Made by a program: the position numbers and the translations under genes | Shown here: positions 15,691 to 22,897 of the stretch, one piece after another | Layout: every line of letters begins with the position of its first letter | Position numbering within the stretch: the first letter of the stretch is position 1 | Source of the DNA: Candidatus Falkowbacteria bacterium CG10_big_fil_rev_8_21_14_0_10_44_15 | GTDB lineage: Bacteria; Patescibacteriota; Patescibacteriia; Patescibacteriales; XYC2-FULL-47-12 | Length of the DNA: 30,084 bases | Assembly: GCA_002773575.1 (NCBI GenBank) | Contig: PFAT01000027.1 | Coordinates: 1 to 30,084 of the forward strand | Direction: 5' to 3' | The notes under the pieces: model-generated | Seen by the model: the letters and a program-made list of their open reading frames with translations, nothing else | Databases searched by the model: none | What the model was told of the DNA's origin: nothing

Positions 15691-15763
15691 TGTCATTCCC
15701 GCGAAAGCGGGAATCCCATATTTTTGCAATAATATTTAGATTCCCGCTTTCGCGGGAATGACA
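15691..15763. repeat. Paired dRS3-like elements forming a perfect 25-bp inverted repeat
   Basis: The left arm (15691-15715) starts TGTCATTCCCGCGAAAGCGG, and the right arm (15739-15763) is its exact reverse complement, with 23 nt between. Each arm also holds its own small hairpin (ATTCCCGC-GAAA-GCGGGAAT). A second pair, at 28929-28995, has GAAG in place of GAAA in both arms. Confidence 0.9.
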
Positions 15764-15786
15764 TAAGAGGAAAAAAAAGAGGAGGT

Positions 15787-16212
15787 ATGTCCGCAAAAAA
15801 GAAAATAACTAAAAAAGTAATTAGACGAGCAAAAGGAACTCCAGTTGTTTTAACATCTGAACATCAAGCCAAAGTGGAACGGGAAAAAAGACTGGCGATG
15901 TACGCGGGAGTGGGTTTTTTTATGGTGGTGATCGCGGTAGTGTGGGCAATAAATTTTAAAAATAACATTCAGCCAGCCAGCCGGCAAGCGGTTAGCCCCA
16001 ATACGCAGTTAGACGCGGCCGCTCTTAATTTTAAAGAGGCGTTAACCGAGGCTAAAAAAAACATGGCTGACTTGAAACAAGCCATGAATAATTCGGGGCA
16101 GGTAGCGGCCATCAAGCTGCCGACTGACATGGAGCGGAGAATTGAGTTGGAGAAGTTATTGTTCATCCTAAATGATAAGCTGACGCAGGCGTCAAGCACC
16201 GGCGAAAAATAA
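15787..16212 (+). CDS. Small single-pass membrane protein, function unknown
   Basis: A 141-residue protein I do not recognise. The N-terminus is very basic (MSAKKKITKKVIRRAKG), followed by one membrane helix at about 38-56 (MYAGVGFFMVVIAVVWAIN) and a C-terminal region that looks helical and possibly coiled-coil (LNFKEALTEAKKNMADLKQA, then METRRIELEKL-like spacing). The positive-inside rule suggests a cytoplasmic N-terminus and an external helical domain. A purine-rich GGAGG (15781-15785) ends only one base before the ATG, closer than usual, with a second GAGG at 15767-15770 that is rather far. The gene sits between the paired palindromic repeat and gyrA, probably co-transcribed with gyrA, 29 nt downstream. 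Confidence 0.65.
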   Translation: MSAKKKITKKVIRRAKGTPVVLTSEHQAKVEREKRLAMYAGVGFFMVVIAVVWAINFKNNIQPASRQAVSPNTQLDAAALNFKEALTEAKKNMADLKQAMNNSGQVAAIKLPTDMERRIELEKLLFILNDKLTQASSTGEK

Positions 16213-16241
16213 ATAAAATTAAAAATTAGAGTTTATATAGT

Positions 16242-18803
16242 ATGTCTAAGAAAGAAAAATCTAAATCAATAGAGCCGGGACAAGAAGAGGGCGCGGGAAA
16301 GACAGCCGCGCCGGCAGCGCCGAATCAGATAATCAAGGAGAAGCAAAAAACCGATTACGGTTTGGTGGCGCCGACTTCGCTCGCTGCCGAAATGCGCAGC
16401 TCTTATTTAGATTACGCCATGTCCGTGATCGTCAGCCGCGCTTTGCCGGACGTGCGCGACGGCTTGAAGCCGGTGCATCGCCGCATTCTGTACGCCATGT
16501 GGAGTTTGGGCTTAAAGCCGACCGCGAAATTCCGCAAATCGGCGACCGTCGTCGGCGAGGTTTTAGGCAAATACCATCCGCACGGGGACGCGGCGGTTTA
16601 CGAATCAATGGTCCGGATGGCGCAGGATTTTTCCATGCGCTACCGCTTAGTCAACGGACAGGGAAACTTTGGTTCCATGGACGGCGACAGCGCGGCGGCG
16701 ATGCGCTACACTGAAGCCAAACTTTCTTTTATTTCCGAAGAGCTGCTTTCCGATTTAGAAAGAAACACCGTTGATTTTATCCCTAACTACGACGGCAGCC
16801 AAAAAGAGCCGGTAGTTTTTCCGGCCAAACTGCCGAATCTGCTTTTAAACGGCGCGCTGGGCATAGCGGTCGGCATGGCGACTAACATTCCGCCCCATAA
16901 TTTAACCGAATTGTGTCAAGGCATAATTTACCTCATTGACCATCCCGACGCTTCCGTCGACGAATTGATGGAGTTCATCAAGGGCCCGGATTTTCCCACC
17001 GGCGGCATTATTTACGACGCCGAGGAAATAAAAAAAGCCTACGCGGCCGGCAAAGGCGCGATCGTGATGCGCGCCAAAACCGACATTACGGAAGACAAAG
17101 GCGGCGCGGTAAAAATTATAGTTTCCGAAATTCCCTATCAAGTGAATAAAGCCGAGTTGATGGAAAAAATCGCGGAGCTGGTCAAAGACAAAAAGTTAGA
17201 AGGCATTAAGGATTTGCGCGACGAATCGGACAGAGAAGGCGTGCGCGTCGTCATTGAATTAAAAAAGGACACTTATCCCAAGAAAATTTTAAACAGCTTG
17301 TTTAAGCATACTTCGCTGCAGACGACTTTCCACGTTAATTTGATCGCTTTGGTGGACGGCATTCAGCCAAAATTGCTTAATTTAAAGATGGTGCTGGACG
17401 AATATTTAAAGCACCGCGGCGAAGTTATCCGGCGCCGCACGCAGTTTGATTTGGACAAAGCTAAAGCGCGCGCGCACATTCTTGAAGGTTTGATGATCGC
17501 GCTCAACCATATTGACGCGGTCATTAAAGTCATCAAAGCGTCCAAAGACAAAGAAGTCGCTCGCGTCAATTTAATGAAGCGCTTTAAGCTGACGGAAATT
17601 CAGGCGGCAGCCATCCTAGAAATGCGCCTGCAGAATTTAGCCAATTTGGAACAGCAAAAAGTAACCGATGAATTAGCCGAGAAACGAAAATTAATCAAAG
17701 AGCTGGAGTCTATTTTAAAATCAAAAGAAAAAATTTTAAAAAGCATCAAAGGCGATTTGCAGGGTTTAATTGATAAATTCGGCGATGAGCGCAAAACTAA
17801 AATTATCGCCTCTTCCGTCAAAGAGTTCCGGCAGGAAGATTTGGTGCCCAATGAACCGACGGTGGTGATAATGACGCGCGACGGCTACATCAAACGCGTG
17901 CCGCCGGAAACTTTCAAAGTGCAGGGGCGCGGCGGCAAAGGGGTAGTCGGGCTCACTACTAAAGAAGAAGACGTGGTGGAGTTTTTCTTTACGACCACGA
18001 CCCACAGCGACATGCTGTTTTTTACCACCCGCGGCCGGGTTTTTCAGCTTAAGGCTTACGATATTCCGGTTGCTTCCCGCACCGCCAAAGGCCAGGCCAT
18101 CGTAAATTTTTTACAGCTGTTAAGCACCGAAAAAGTGACTACCATTCTGCCGTTAGACAAATTAACCAAAACCGACGCTCGGTTTTTGTTTATGGCGACC
18201 GAACACGGCTTGGTGAAAAAAGTTGAACTGGACGCTTTTGGCAACGTCCGCCGCAGCGGGCTGATAGCGATTAAAGTAAAAGACGACGACCGCCTGATTT
18301 GGACGAAGCCCACCAGCGGCAAAGACCAAATCATTTTAGTAACGGCTAAGGGGCAGTCAATCCGCTTTAAGGAAGCGGACGTGCGCCCGATGGGACGCAA
18401 CGCGAGCGGGGTGTTCGGCGCGCGGATTAAAAAGGACGACAAGGTTATCGGCATGGGCATAATTAAAAACGAGCTGGCTAACACTAAACTATACCAGTTG
18501 CTGGTCGTCAGCGAATTCGGCTTTGGCAAGCGTTCGGCTTTGGGATTTTATAAAGTGCAGGCGCGCGCCGGCAGCGGCATCAAAACTTTTAAAGTAACTT
18601 CTAAAACCGGGCAATTGGTCAACGCTTATATCGCCAACAGCGCTTTGATGAAAGACAAAGACTTGATTATTATCTCGGAAAAAGGGCAGGTCATTCGTCT
18701 GCCGTTTAACTCGGTGCCTACTTTAGGGCGCGACACCCAAGGCGTGCGGCTAATGCGCTTTAAGGAAGAGGGAGATAAAATAGCGAATGTAACTTGGGTA
18801 TAA
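16242..18803 (+). CDS. gyrA: DNA gyrase subunit A
   Basis: An 853-residue type IIA topoisomerase A subunit, which cuts and rejoins DNA to introduce negative supercoils with GyrB. The winged-helix core carries RALPDVRDGLKPVHRRILYA and the catalytic tyrosine in AAMRYTEAK (Tyr156). The six-blade C-terminal domain follows from about residue 540. Its GyrA box reads QGRGGKG (561-567), where the usual motif is QRRGG(K/R)G, but the box is present, favouring GyrA over ParC. At the quinolone contact site the sequence is HPHGDAAVYE: Ala117 replaces the usual serine (E. coli Ser83) and Glu121 the aspartate (Asp87). A basic, Ala/Pro-rich N-terminal extension of about 35 residues precedes the core. Transcription ends at 18855-18888. 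Confidence 0.95.
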   Translation: MSKKEKSKSIEPGQEEGAGKTAAPAAPNQIIKEKQKTDYGLVAPTSLAAEMRSSYLDYAMSVIVSRALPDVRDGLKPVHRRILYAMWSLGLKPTAKFRKSATVVGEVLGKYHPHGDAAVYESMVRMAQDFSMRYRLVNGQGNFGSMDGDSAAAMRYTEAKLSFISEELLSDLERNTVDFIPNYDGSQKEPVVFPAKLPNLLLNGALGIAVGMATNIPPHNLTELCQGIIYLIDHPDASVDELMEFIKGPDFPTGGIIYDAEEIKKAYAAGKGAIVMRAKTDITEDKGGAVKIIVSEIPYQVNKAELMEKIAELVKDKKLEGIKDLRDESDREGVRVVIELKKDTYPKKILNSLFKHTSLQTTFHVNLIALVDGIQPKLLNLKMVLDEYLKHRGEVIRRRTQFDLDKAKARAHILEGLMIALNHIDAVIKVIKASKDKEVARVNLMKRFKLTEIQAAAILEMRLQNLANLEQQKVTDELAEKRKLIKELESILKSKEKILKSIKGDLQGLIDKFGDERKTKIIASSVKEFRQEDLVPNEPTVVIMTRDGYIKRVPPETFKVQGRGGKGVVGLTTKEEDVVEFFFTTTTHSDMLFFTTRGRVFQLKAYDIPVASRTAKGQAIVNFLQLLSTEKVTTILPLDKLTKTDARFLFMATEHGLVKKVELDAFGNVRRSGLIAIKVKDDDRLIWTKPTSGKDQIILVTAKGQSIRFKEADVRPMGRNASGVFGARIKKDDKVIGMGIIKNELANTKLYQLLVVSEFGFGKRSALGFYKVQARAGSGIKTFKVTSKTGQLVNAYIANSALMKDKDLIIISEKGQVIRLPFNSVPTLGRDTQGVRLMRFKEEGDKIANVTWV

Positions 18804-18810
18804 ATTAGTC

Positions 18811-18842
18811 AAAAGTCCATAAAGTCTGTAAAGTCTATAAAG
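18811..18842. repeat. AAAGTCTATAAAGTC array, forward copy
   Basis: About three 10-nt units of the type AAAGTC(C/T)(A/G)TA just after the gyrA stop codon. It has the same units as the in-frame tract at 1618-1650 and is opposite in orientation to 18941-18973. Confidence 0.8.
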
Positions 18843-18854
18843 CAATACATACAG

Positions 18855-18888
18855 AAGGCTGTTTATAAAAAACAGCTTTTTGTTTTTT
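18855..18888 (+). terminator. Rho-independent terminator after gyrA
   Basis: AGGCTGTTT pairs with AAACAGCTT around a short AT loop (one G-T pair), followed by TTTGTTTTTT. It ends the gyrA transcript. Confidence 0.85.
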
Positions 18889-18903
18889 CAAATATTTAGG
18901 TCA

Positions 18904-18932
18904 TTGCACAGAACATTTATTTTGTTTATATT
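18904..18932 (+). promoter_or_regulatory. Possible promoter for the NYN-domain gene
   Basis: TTGCAC (18904-18909), 17 nt, TATATT (18927-18932); an overlapping TATAAT at 18932-18937 could also serve. The resulting leader would consist mostly of the inverted AAAGTC array. Confidence 0.45.
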
Positions 18933-18940
18933 ATAATTAT

Positions 18941-18973
18941 GACTTTATAGACTTTAGACTTTATAGACTTTAA
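18941..18973. repeat. AAAGTCTATAAAGTC array, inverted copy
   Basis: GACTTTATAGACTTTAGACT then TTATAGACTTT, the reverse complement of the units at 18811-18842. The two arrays flank the gyrA terminator and the NYN promoter and could pair across them. It ends 9 nt before the next start codon. Confidence 0.8.
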
Positions 18974-18982
18974 GGACTTCTT

Positions 18983-19453
18983 ATGCCTTATTTAGTGGAC
19001 GCGAACAATTTAGCCGGGCGCTTAAAGATTTTACGCGAGCCGGACTTTGACCAAACGCTGGTGGAGTTAGTGCGGGACTACAGTGAACGCACGGACAAAA
19101 AAATTATTTTAGTGTTTGACAGTTCGGACACGCTCGGCGACCGCTACACCGAAGCGAACATAACCGTGATTTATACGCCGCGCGACGCGGTTTACAACAA
19201 CGCCGACGATAAAATCATGGAATTGATGGCTAACGAGAAGCGACCGCAGGATTGGACGGTAATTACCGATGACATGAACATCATTGAAGCCGCGAGAGAC
19301 TTAGACATTGAAACCATTTCGACGCGTGATTTCGCGGCCGAATTAACGCCGGTCGGAAATTTAACTGACGACGGCGAGGCAGAGGATGAGATGTCTGATT
19401 TAGAGCAAGCCAAAATTACGGATGAATTGCTGGAGGAATGGGAAGAAAAGTAA
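18983..19453 (+). CDS. NYN/PIN-like domain ribonuclease (YacP/Rae1-like)
   Basis: A 156-residue protein with a NYN (PIN-like) nuclease domain over about residues 1-120: MPYLVDANNLAG holds the first acidic residue (Asp6), NNADDKIMELM the middle acidic pair, and VITDDMN (Asp95, Asp96) the last. These acidic residues bind the metal for RNA cleavage. The best-studied relative, YacP/Rae1 of Bacillus, cuts mRNA within ribosomes; this is a family analogy and the substrate is not shown here. A strongly acidic tail (about 125-156, DDGEAEDEMSDLEQ...) replaces the basic C-terminus some relatives have. The next operon has its own promoter, so the gene is probably transcribed alone. Confidence 0.75.
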   Translation: MPYLVDANNLAGRLKILREPDFDQTLVELVRDYSERTDKKIILVFDSSDTLGDRYTEANITVIYTPRDAVYNNADDKIMELMANEKRPQDWTVITDDMNIIEAARDLDIETISTRDFAAELTPVGNLTDDGEAEDEMSDLEQAKITDELLEEWEEK

Positions 19454-19487
19454 AAAAGTAAGAAGTAAAAAGTAAAAATTTTATTAA

Positions 19488-19516
19488 TTGATGAAAACGG
19501 CGATTTGTAGTATGCT
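19488..19516 (+). promoter_or_regulatory. Promoter of the histidine-kinase operon
   Basis: TTGATG (19488-19493), 17 nt, TATGCT (19511-19516): four of six matches in the -35 and four of six in the -10, with ideal spacing. The start would be near 19523, about 29 nt before the first gene. Confidence 0.6.
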
Positions 19517-19551
19517 AAAGGTAGGTCTGCTTTAAAATTTTAATAATTTAT

Positions 19552-19824
19552 ATGGATAAATTTGAGCAATATAAAGCGCTGATGTCGGAAATTATTGCTA
19601 AACAAATCGTTATCTTAGGCCCCCAGATAGCAATCATTAAAGCGCGCGGCGTCGCTGGGCTGACGATTGACGAGGAGGGAAGGGTAGTTGACATTAAAGG
19701 CGAGCCGGCGGCGGCGCTGCAAAGCCTGATTGACGTTTATGTTAACTTGTCGGGGCTGATTGTCAAAAACGCGCTCGGTTCGATTTTTTCTAAATATCCC
19801 GGCCTTAAGAACGGCATTAATTAG
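19552..19824 (+). CDS. Small protein of unknown function upstream of a histidine kinase
   Basis: A 90-residue protein I cannot assign. It has no membrane segment and is predicted to be helix, short beta-hairpin (VAGLTIDEEGRVVDIKGEP), helix, with hydrophobic spacing in the last helix (LQSLIDVYVNLSGLIVKNAL). It is the first gene of a four-gene run and lies 15 nt before a small membrane protein, so it may act with the kinase, for example as a partner or dimer partner; this is inferred from position only. The start at 19552 is the only ATG near the promoter at 19488-19516, and no Shine-Dalgarno sequence is visible. Confidence 0.65.
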   Translation: MDKFEQYKALMSEIIAKQIVILGPQIAIIKARGVAGLTIDEEGRVVDIKGEPAAALQSLIDVYVNLSGLIVKNALGSIFSKYPGLKNGIN

Positions 19825-19839
19825 CAGGAACATAATAAT

Positions 19840-20178
19840 ATGTTTAATTCTCTGGGTAACGTTTTTTTATTTCTAATTTGGCCGCTGTTTATTCTTTTAA
19901 GCGCCGGCGTGTTTATTAAAGGTTGGCGGGTATACCGCCTGACTAAAGACGCGCTGGTAGGCAGAATCACTAAAGCGCTGATTTACACCATTTTGGTGGA
20001 CATTTCCAGCCTCGGGGTAATTTACATTCTTTATTTGTTGAATCGGCAGGGCCAATCGGAAGGGGATTACTTTTTATTTGCGGTGCTGGGAGTCTGGTTT
20101 ATCGTCTTTATTTGGTCGCTTGGGACTTTAACGCGCGCGCAAGCGGAATTGAAAGGAATCGTGGAACAGAAGAAATAA
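19840..20178 (+). CDS. Small three-helix membrane protein of unknown function
   Basis: A 112-residue protein with three clear hydrophobic segments: about 8-25 (VFLFLIWPLFILLSAGVF), 44-66 (ALIYTILVDISSLGVIYILY) and 77-97 (FLFAVLGVWFIVFIWSLGT). The ends and loops are polar and the C-terminus (RAQAELKGIVEQKK) is probably cytoplasmic. No known family is recognised. It lies between the 90-residue protein and the histidine kinase, 53 nt before the kinase start, and could be a membrane sensing partner for a kinase that itself has only one membrane segment. That role is an inference. Confidence 0.7.
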   Translation: MFNSLGNVFLFLIWPLFILLSAGVFIKGWRVYRLTKDALVGRITKALIYTILVDISSLGVIYILYLLNRQGQSEGDYFLFAVLGVWFIVFIWSLGTLTRAQAELKGIVEQKK

Positions 20179-20231
20179 TTTCGGGGAAGAGAAAAAGCCA
20201 TAGTTTTTCAGCTTTAAAATCATTCAAGGAG

Positions 20232-21986
20232 ATGAATTATTTTGACAACCAAACCGCGATCTTATTGGCGGCGGTAGCAGCGTTGATTTTGGGAAGTTTA
20301 TACTGCTGGCAGATTTTTTATTTGCGGGATAAATTTAAGCGGCGGGAAGAAGAAATAAAACGCCATTTGTATGAACTGACTATTTTAAAAGAATTAGGGG
20401 ACCGCGTCGGCTATTCGTTGAACATTCCTAACATTATTGACGTTATCTGCGGCTCTTTAAACCAGTTTATAAAATTCAGCGCGGTCGCTTCCTTGGTGGT
20501 GGAGCCGGACAAAATCGTTTTTAAAATTAATTTAGCCGAGCCGGTGGCTAAAGAGTTCGTGGCGGAAGTGCGGGAGCGGATGCGGCAGTCCTTAGGCGCT
20601 TTGTTGAATAAAACCATCCCCCAGCGCCAAATAAAAGAAGTAATTTCGGGGGCAGTTTTGGTCGAGGAGTTTAAGGAGCCGGTCCGCTCTTTTTTTAATA
20701 TCCCGTTAGTGATTGGCGATCAAGCGGCTGGCGTGTTAACGATAGCGCACACCCAAGCGGGGCTCTACCGCGAAGAGGACATGACGATTTTATATAAAAT
20801 CGTGCAGCAGGCGTCGCGCGCGGTAACGCGCCTGCAGGAGGTAGTGCGGGCGGAACAGCGGAAATTAAACGCCATGGTATCAAGCATTACGGAAGGAATC
20901 GTGATGACCGACCGCGACTACAAAATAGTGGTTGCTAATCCGGCGGTTTTACAAGCGCTGGGGCTGACTAACCAACCGGAGCTCTCCCTCTTTGATTTTA
21001 TCGATAATTTGGAAGGCAAGTTTGACATTCGGGGAAAATTAGAGCAAAGCATCCGTTTTGACAAAATTATTCCTGAACGCGAAGTAATGATTCGGGATAA
21101 ATTCTGGCAGATAATCGTCGCGCCGGTTAAAAGCAAAAACGATTTCAACGGCCAAGAAGTATTAGGCGGGGTGGTAATTTTCCATGACGTCACGGAAGAG
21201 AAAAAACTAACGCAAATGAGGGAAGATTTTACCTCCATGATGGTGCACGAATTGCGTTCGCCGCTGACCGGCATTAAAAAAGCCACCGAATTCATGCAAA
21301 CCGGAAACATCAACGCCAACCCGCAAAGCTACGGGGAGTACGTCAAGCTGATTAACGCGAGCGCGAGTGAAATGTTAAGCTTAGTCAATGATTTATTGGA
21401 GGTGGCGAAAATAGAAGCCGGGGGTTTAGCCGTCAAGCGGGAAGAAGTCGACGTCAGGCAATTAATCAACGAGCGGGTAAAATTTTACCGGGTGATAGCT
21501 CAAGACGCTAACATCAATTTACAAGCAGTAGTTGACGATAAGCTGCCCGCGGTTGTTAAGGCAGACCCGCGGCGCTTGGCGCAGATCATCAACAACTTTA
21601 TTTCCAACGGCTTGAAATTTACCGCCGCCGGAGGTAAAGTAACGGTGCAGGCAATGCTGCATCAGCGCCGGCAGGATGTCCGCGCCGAAGGCAAAACTTT
21701 AAACTGGGAATGGTTTTTAAATCAGGGGGAGCAAAGCTTTAAAGATTTTCCGGCGGCATTGCTGTTAGCCGTAACTGATACCGGCATCGGGGTGGCGGAA
21801 GCAGGCAGGGAGCAGTTATTTAATAAGTTTAAACAAATCAGCAATATTGCCGCGCCCAGTGAAATTAAAGGAACTGGGCTGGGGCTAAGCATCGCTAAAG
21901 GAATAGTGGAAGCGCACGGCGGCGTCATCGGGGTGGAATCAACCGAAGGCGAAGGCAGCACTTTTTATTGTCTTATTCCTATTTAA
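20232..21986 (+). CDS. Membrane-anchored GAF-PAS sensor histidine kinase
   Basis: A start at 20232 gives 584 residues; a longer frame from 20112 overlaps the previous gene and lacks sense as a protein start. One membrane helix at about 8-29 is followed by a charged helix, a GAF-like domain (about 45-205), a PAS domain (about 215-325, with VMTDRDYKIVVANPAVLQAL), then HisKA with the phospho-acceptor His339 in MMVHELRSPLTGIKKATEFM and a HATPase domain with N-box NNFISNGLKF, G1 DTGIGV and G2 GTGLGLSIAKG. The kinase should be active. It has almost no part outside the cell, so it probably reads a cytoplasmic or membrane signal. AAGGAG abuts the start codon. The response regulator follows 20 nt downstream. 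Confidence 0.92.
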   Translation: MNYFDNQTAILLAAVAALILGSLYCWQIFYLRDKFKRREEEIKRHLYELTILKELGDRVGYSLNIPNIIDVICGSLNQFIKFSAVASLVVEPDKIVFKINLAEPVAKEFVAEVRERMRQSLGALLNKTIPQRQIKEVISGAVLVEEFKEPVRSFFNIPLVIGDQAAGVLTIAHTQAGLYREEDMTILYKIVQQASRAVTRLQEVVRAEQRKLNAMVSSITEGIVMTDRDYKIVVANPAVLQALGLTNQPELSLFDFIDNLEGKFDIRGKLEQSIRFDKIIPEREVMIRDKFWQIIVAPVKSKNDFNGQEVLGGVVIFHDVTEEKKLTQMREDFTSMMVHELRSPLTGIKKATEFMQTGNINANPQSYGEYVKLINASASEMLSLVNDLLEVAKIEAGGLAVKREEVDVRQLINERVKFYRVIAQDANINLQAVVDDKLPAVVKADPRRLAQIINNFISNGLKFTAAGGKVTVQAMLHQRRQDVRAEGKTLNWEWFLNQGEQSFKDFPAALLLAVTDTGIGVAEAGREQLFNKFKQISNIAAPSEIKGTGLGLSIAKGIVEAHGGVIGVESTEGEGSTFYCLIPI

Positions 21987-22006
21987 AATTGTTAATTAAA
22001 ATTCAT

Positions 22007-22390
22007 ATGGGAAGTATTAACAAGAAAATTTTGATCGTTGAGGACGAAGCCTTAATGTTGCGTTCCTTAAGCGATAAATTTAGGGAGGAGAAATTTACCG
22101 TATTGGAGGCGAACGACGGCGCCAATGGTTTGGATTCCGCTCTAGCCAATCATCCGGACATTATTTTATTGGACATTATTATGCCCAAAATGGACGGTTT
22201 AACCGTTTTGGAAAAATTGCGGCAGGACGAATGGGGCAAAGAAGTGCCGGTGATAATTTTGACTAACTTAAGCGATTCGGACAAGGTGGCGGAAGCGATG
22301 AAAAACAGGGCTTACGACTTTTTAGTGAAAGCGGACTGGAAGCTTGAAGACATCGTCCGGAAAGTGAATGAGAAATTAGCTAAAGATTAA
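22007..22390 (+). CDS. Receiver-only response regulator (CheY-like)
   Basis: A start at 22007 gives 127 residues, a single receiver domain. The acidic pair is Glu12-Asp13 (LIVEDE), the phospho-acceptor is Asp56 (IILLDIIMPKMDG), the conserved Thr sits in VIILTNLS, and the Lys in FLVKADW. There is no output domain, so the phosphorylated form must act through another protein, for example a partner regulator or a motor or pilus component. It is the last gene of the kinase operon, with a terminator 38 nt downstream. Frames starting earlier (21968) run into the kinase gene and do not look like protein. Confidence 0.92.
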   Translation: MGSINKKILIVEDEALMLRSLSDKFREEKFTVLEANDGANGLDSALANHPDIILLDIIMPKMDGLTVLEKLRQDEWGKEVPVIILTNLSDSDKVAEAMKNRAYDFLVKADWKLEDIVRKVNEKLAKD

Positions 22391-22428
22391 ATTTGCCTTA
22401 TCTTTATCGTTATGTTATTCTGAAGCAG

Positions 22429-22455
22429 AAAACTTCCTTATTTTGGGAGTTTTTT
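22429..22455 (+). terminator. Terminator after the response regulator
   Basis: AAAACTTCC (22429-22437) pairs with GGGAGTTTT (22445-22453) with one G-T pair around TTATTTT, followed by more Ts. Confidence 0.7.
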
Positions 22456-22463
22456 ATAATAGC

Positions 22464-22537
22464 GGCTGGGTAGCTCAGTTGGTTAGAGCGAGGGAATCAT
22501 AACCCCTAGGTCGTGAGTCCGATCCTCACCCCAGCTA
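22464..22537 (+). tRNA. tRNA with CAT anticodon (elongator Met or Ile2), atypical
   Basis: 74 nt without encoded CCA. Acceptor GGCTGGG/CCCAGCT has a G1-U72 wobble; the D-arm GCTC/GAGC has the C11-G24 pair of elongators, so it is not the initiator. The anticodon loop ATCATAA gives CAT. Two oddities: the inner anticodon-stem pair is A31-C39, and the T-loop reads TCCGATC, with C where nearly all tRNAs have U55. Met versus lysidine-modified Ile cannot be decided from this alone. Confidence 0.88.
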
Positions 22538-22619
22538 CAATCAATTTACAATTAACAATTACGAATTATCAAAAGACATAAATTCGCAGTTCTTAATTGA
22601 TAATTTATAATTATATGCC

Positions 22620-22693
22620 GCCCCGGTAGCTCAACTGGATAGAGCGCTTGGCTTCGGACCAAGAGGTTAGGAGTTCAACTCTTCTCCGGGGCA
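22620..22693 (+). tRNA. tRNA-Arg (anticodon TCG)
   Basis: 74 nt. Acceptor GCCCCGG pairs with CCGGGGC, anticodon stem CTTGG/CCAAG closes loop CTTCGGA, and T-arm AGGAG-TTCAACT-CTTCT contains the normal TTC. Discriminator A; no encoded CCA. Confidence 0.95.
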
Positions 22694-22723
22694 CAAAATT
22701 ATGGCGGGTCGGAAAATTTTTTT

Positions 22724-22796
22724 GGGTCGTTAGCTCAATTGGTAGAGCAGAGGCCTCTTAAGCCTAAGGTTACAGGTTCGATTCCTGTACGACCCA
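22724..22796 (+). tRNA. tRNA-Lys (anticodon CTT)
   Basis: 73 nt. Acceptor GGGTCGT pairs with ACGACCC, the anticodon loop is CTCTTAA on stem GAGGC/GCCTA (outermost pair G-A mismatched), and T-arm ACAGG-TTCGATT-CCTGT is normal. Discriminator A; no encoded CCA. The accessory island begins directly downstream. Confidence 0.95.
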
Positions 22797-22806
22797 CAAA
22801 TTTATC

Positions 22807-22842
22807 TTTTAGTTCGCTATGGGACCCCGTGGAGAACTAAAA
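22807..22842. repeat. Inverted repeat at the edge of the island
   Basis: TTTTAGTTC (22807-22815) and GAACTAAAA (22834-22842) are exact reverse complements, with an inner GGG-AC-CCC. It lies 10 nt after tRNA-Lys and 55 nt before the methyltransferase. It could be a terminator for the tRNA transcript or the end of a mobile segment; it is not an obvious T-tailed terminator, although the A-run that follows would give one on the other strand. Confidence 0.65.
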
Positions 22843-22897
22843 AAAGTTTGATTTTTTAAGTAAAGAGAGCATAATAAAATATAATTAATTAAAAAAT

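Noticed and set aside
593..15763. Palindromic repeats as a CRISPR array
   Set aside because: Copies are single or paired, far apart, without regular spacers and without cas genes.
22455..22460. TATAAT just before tRNA-Met as a promoter
   Set aside because: It ends 3 nt before the tRNA, so transcription would begin inside the mature tRNA; no suitable -35 is present.
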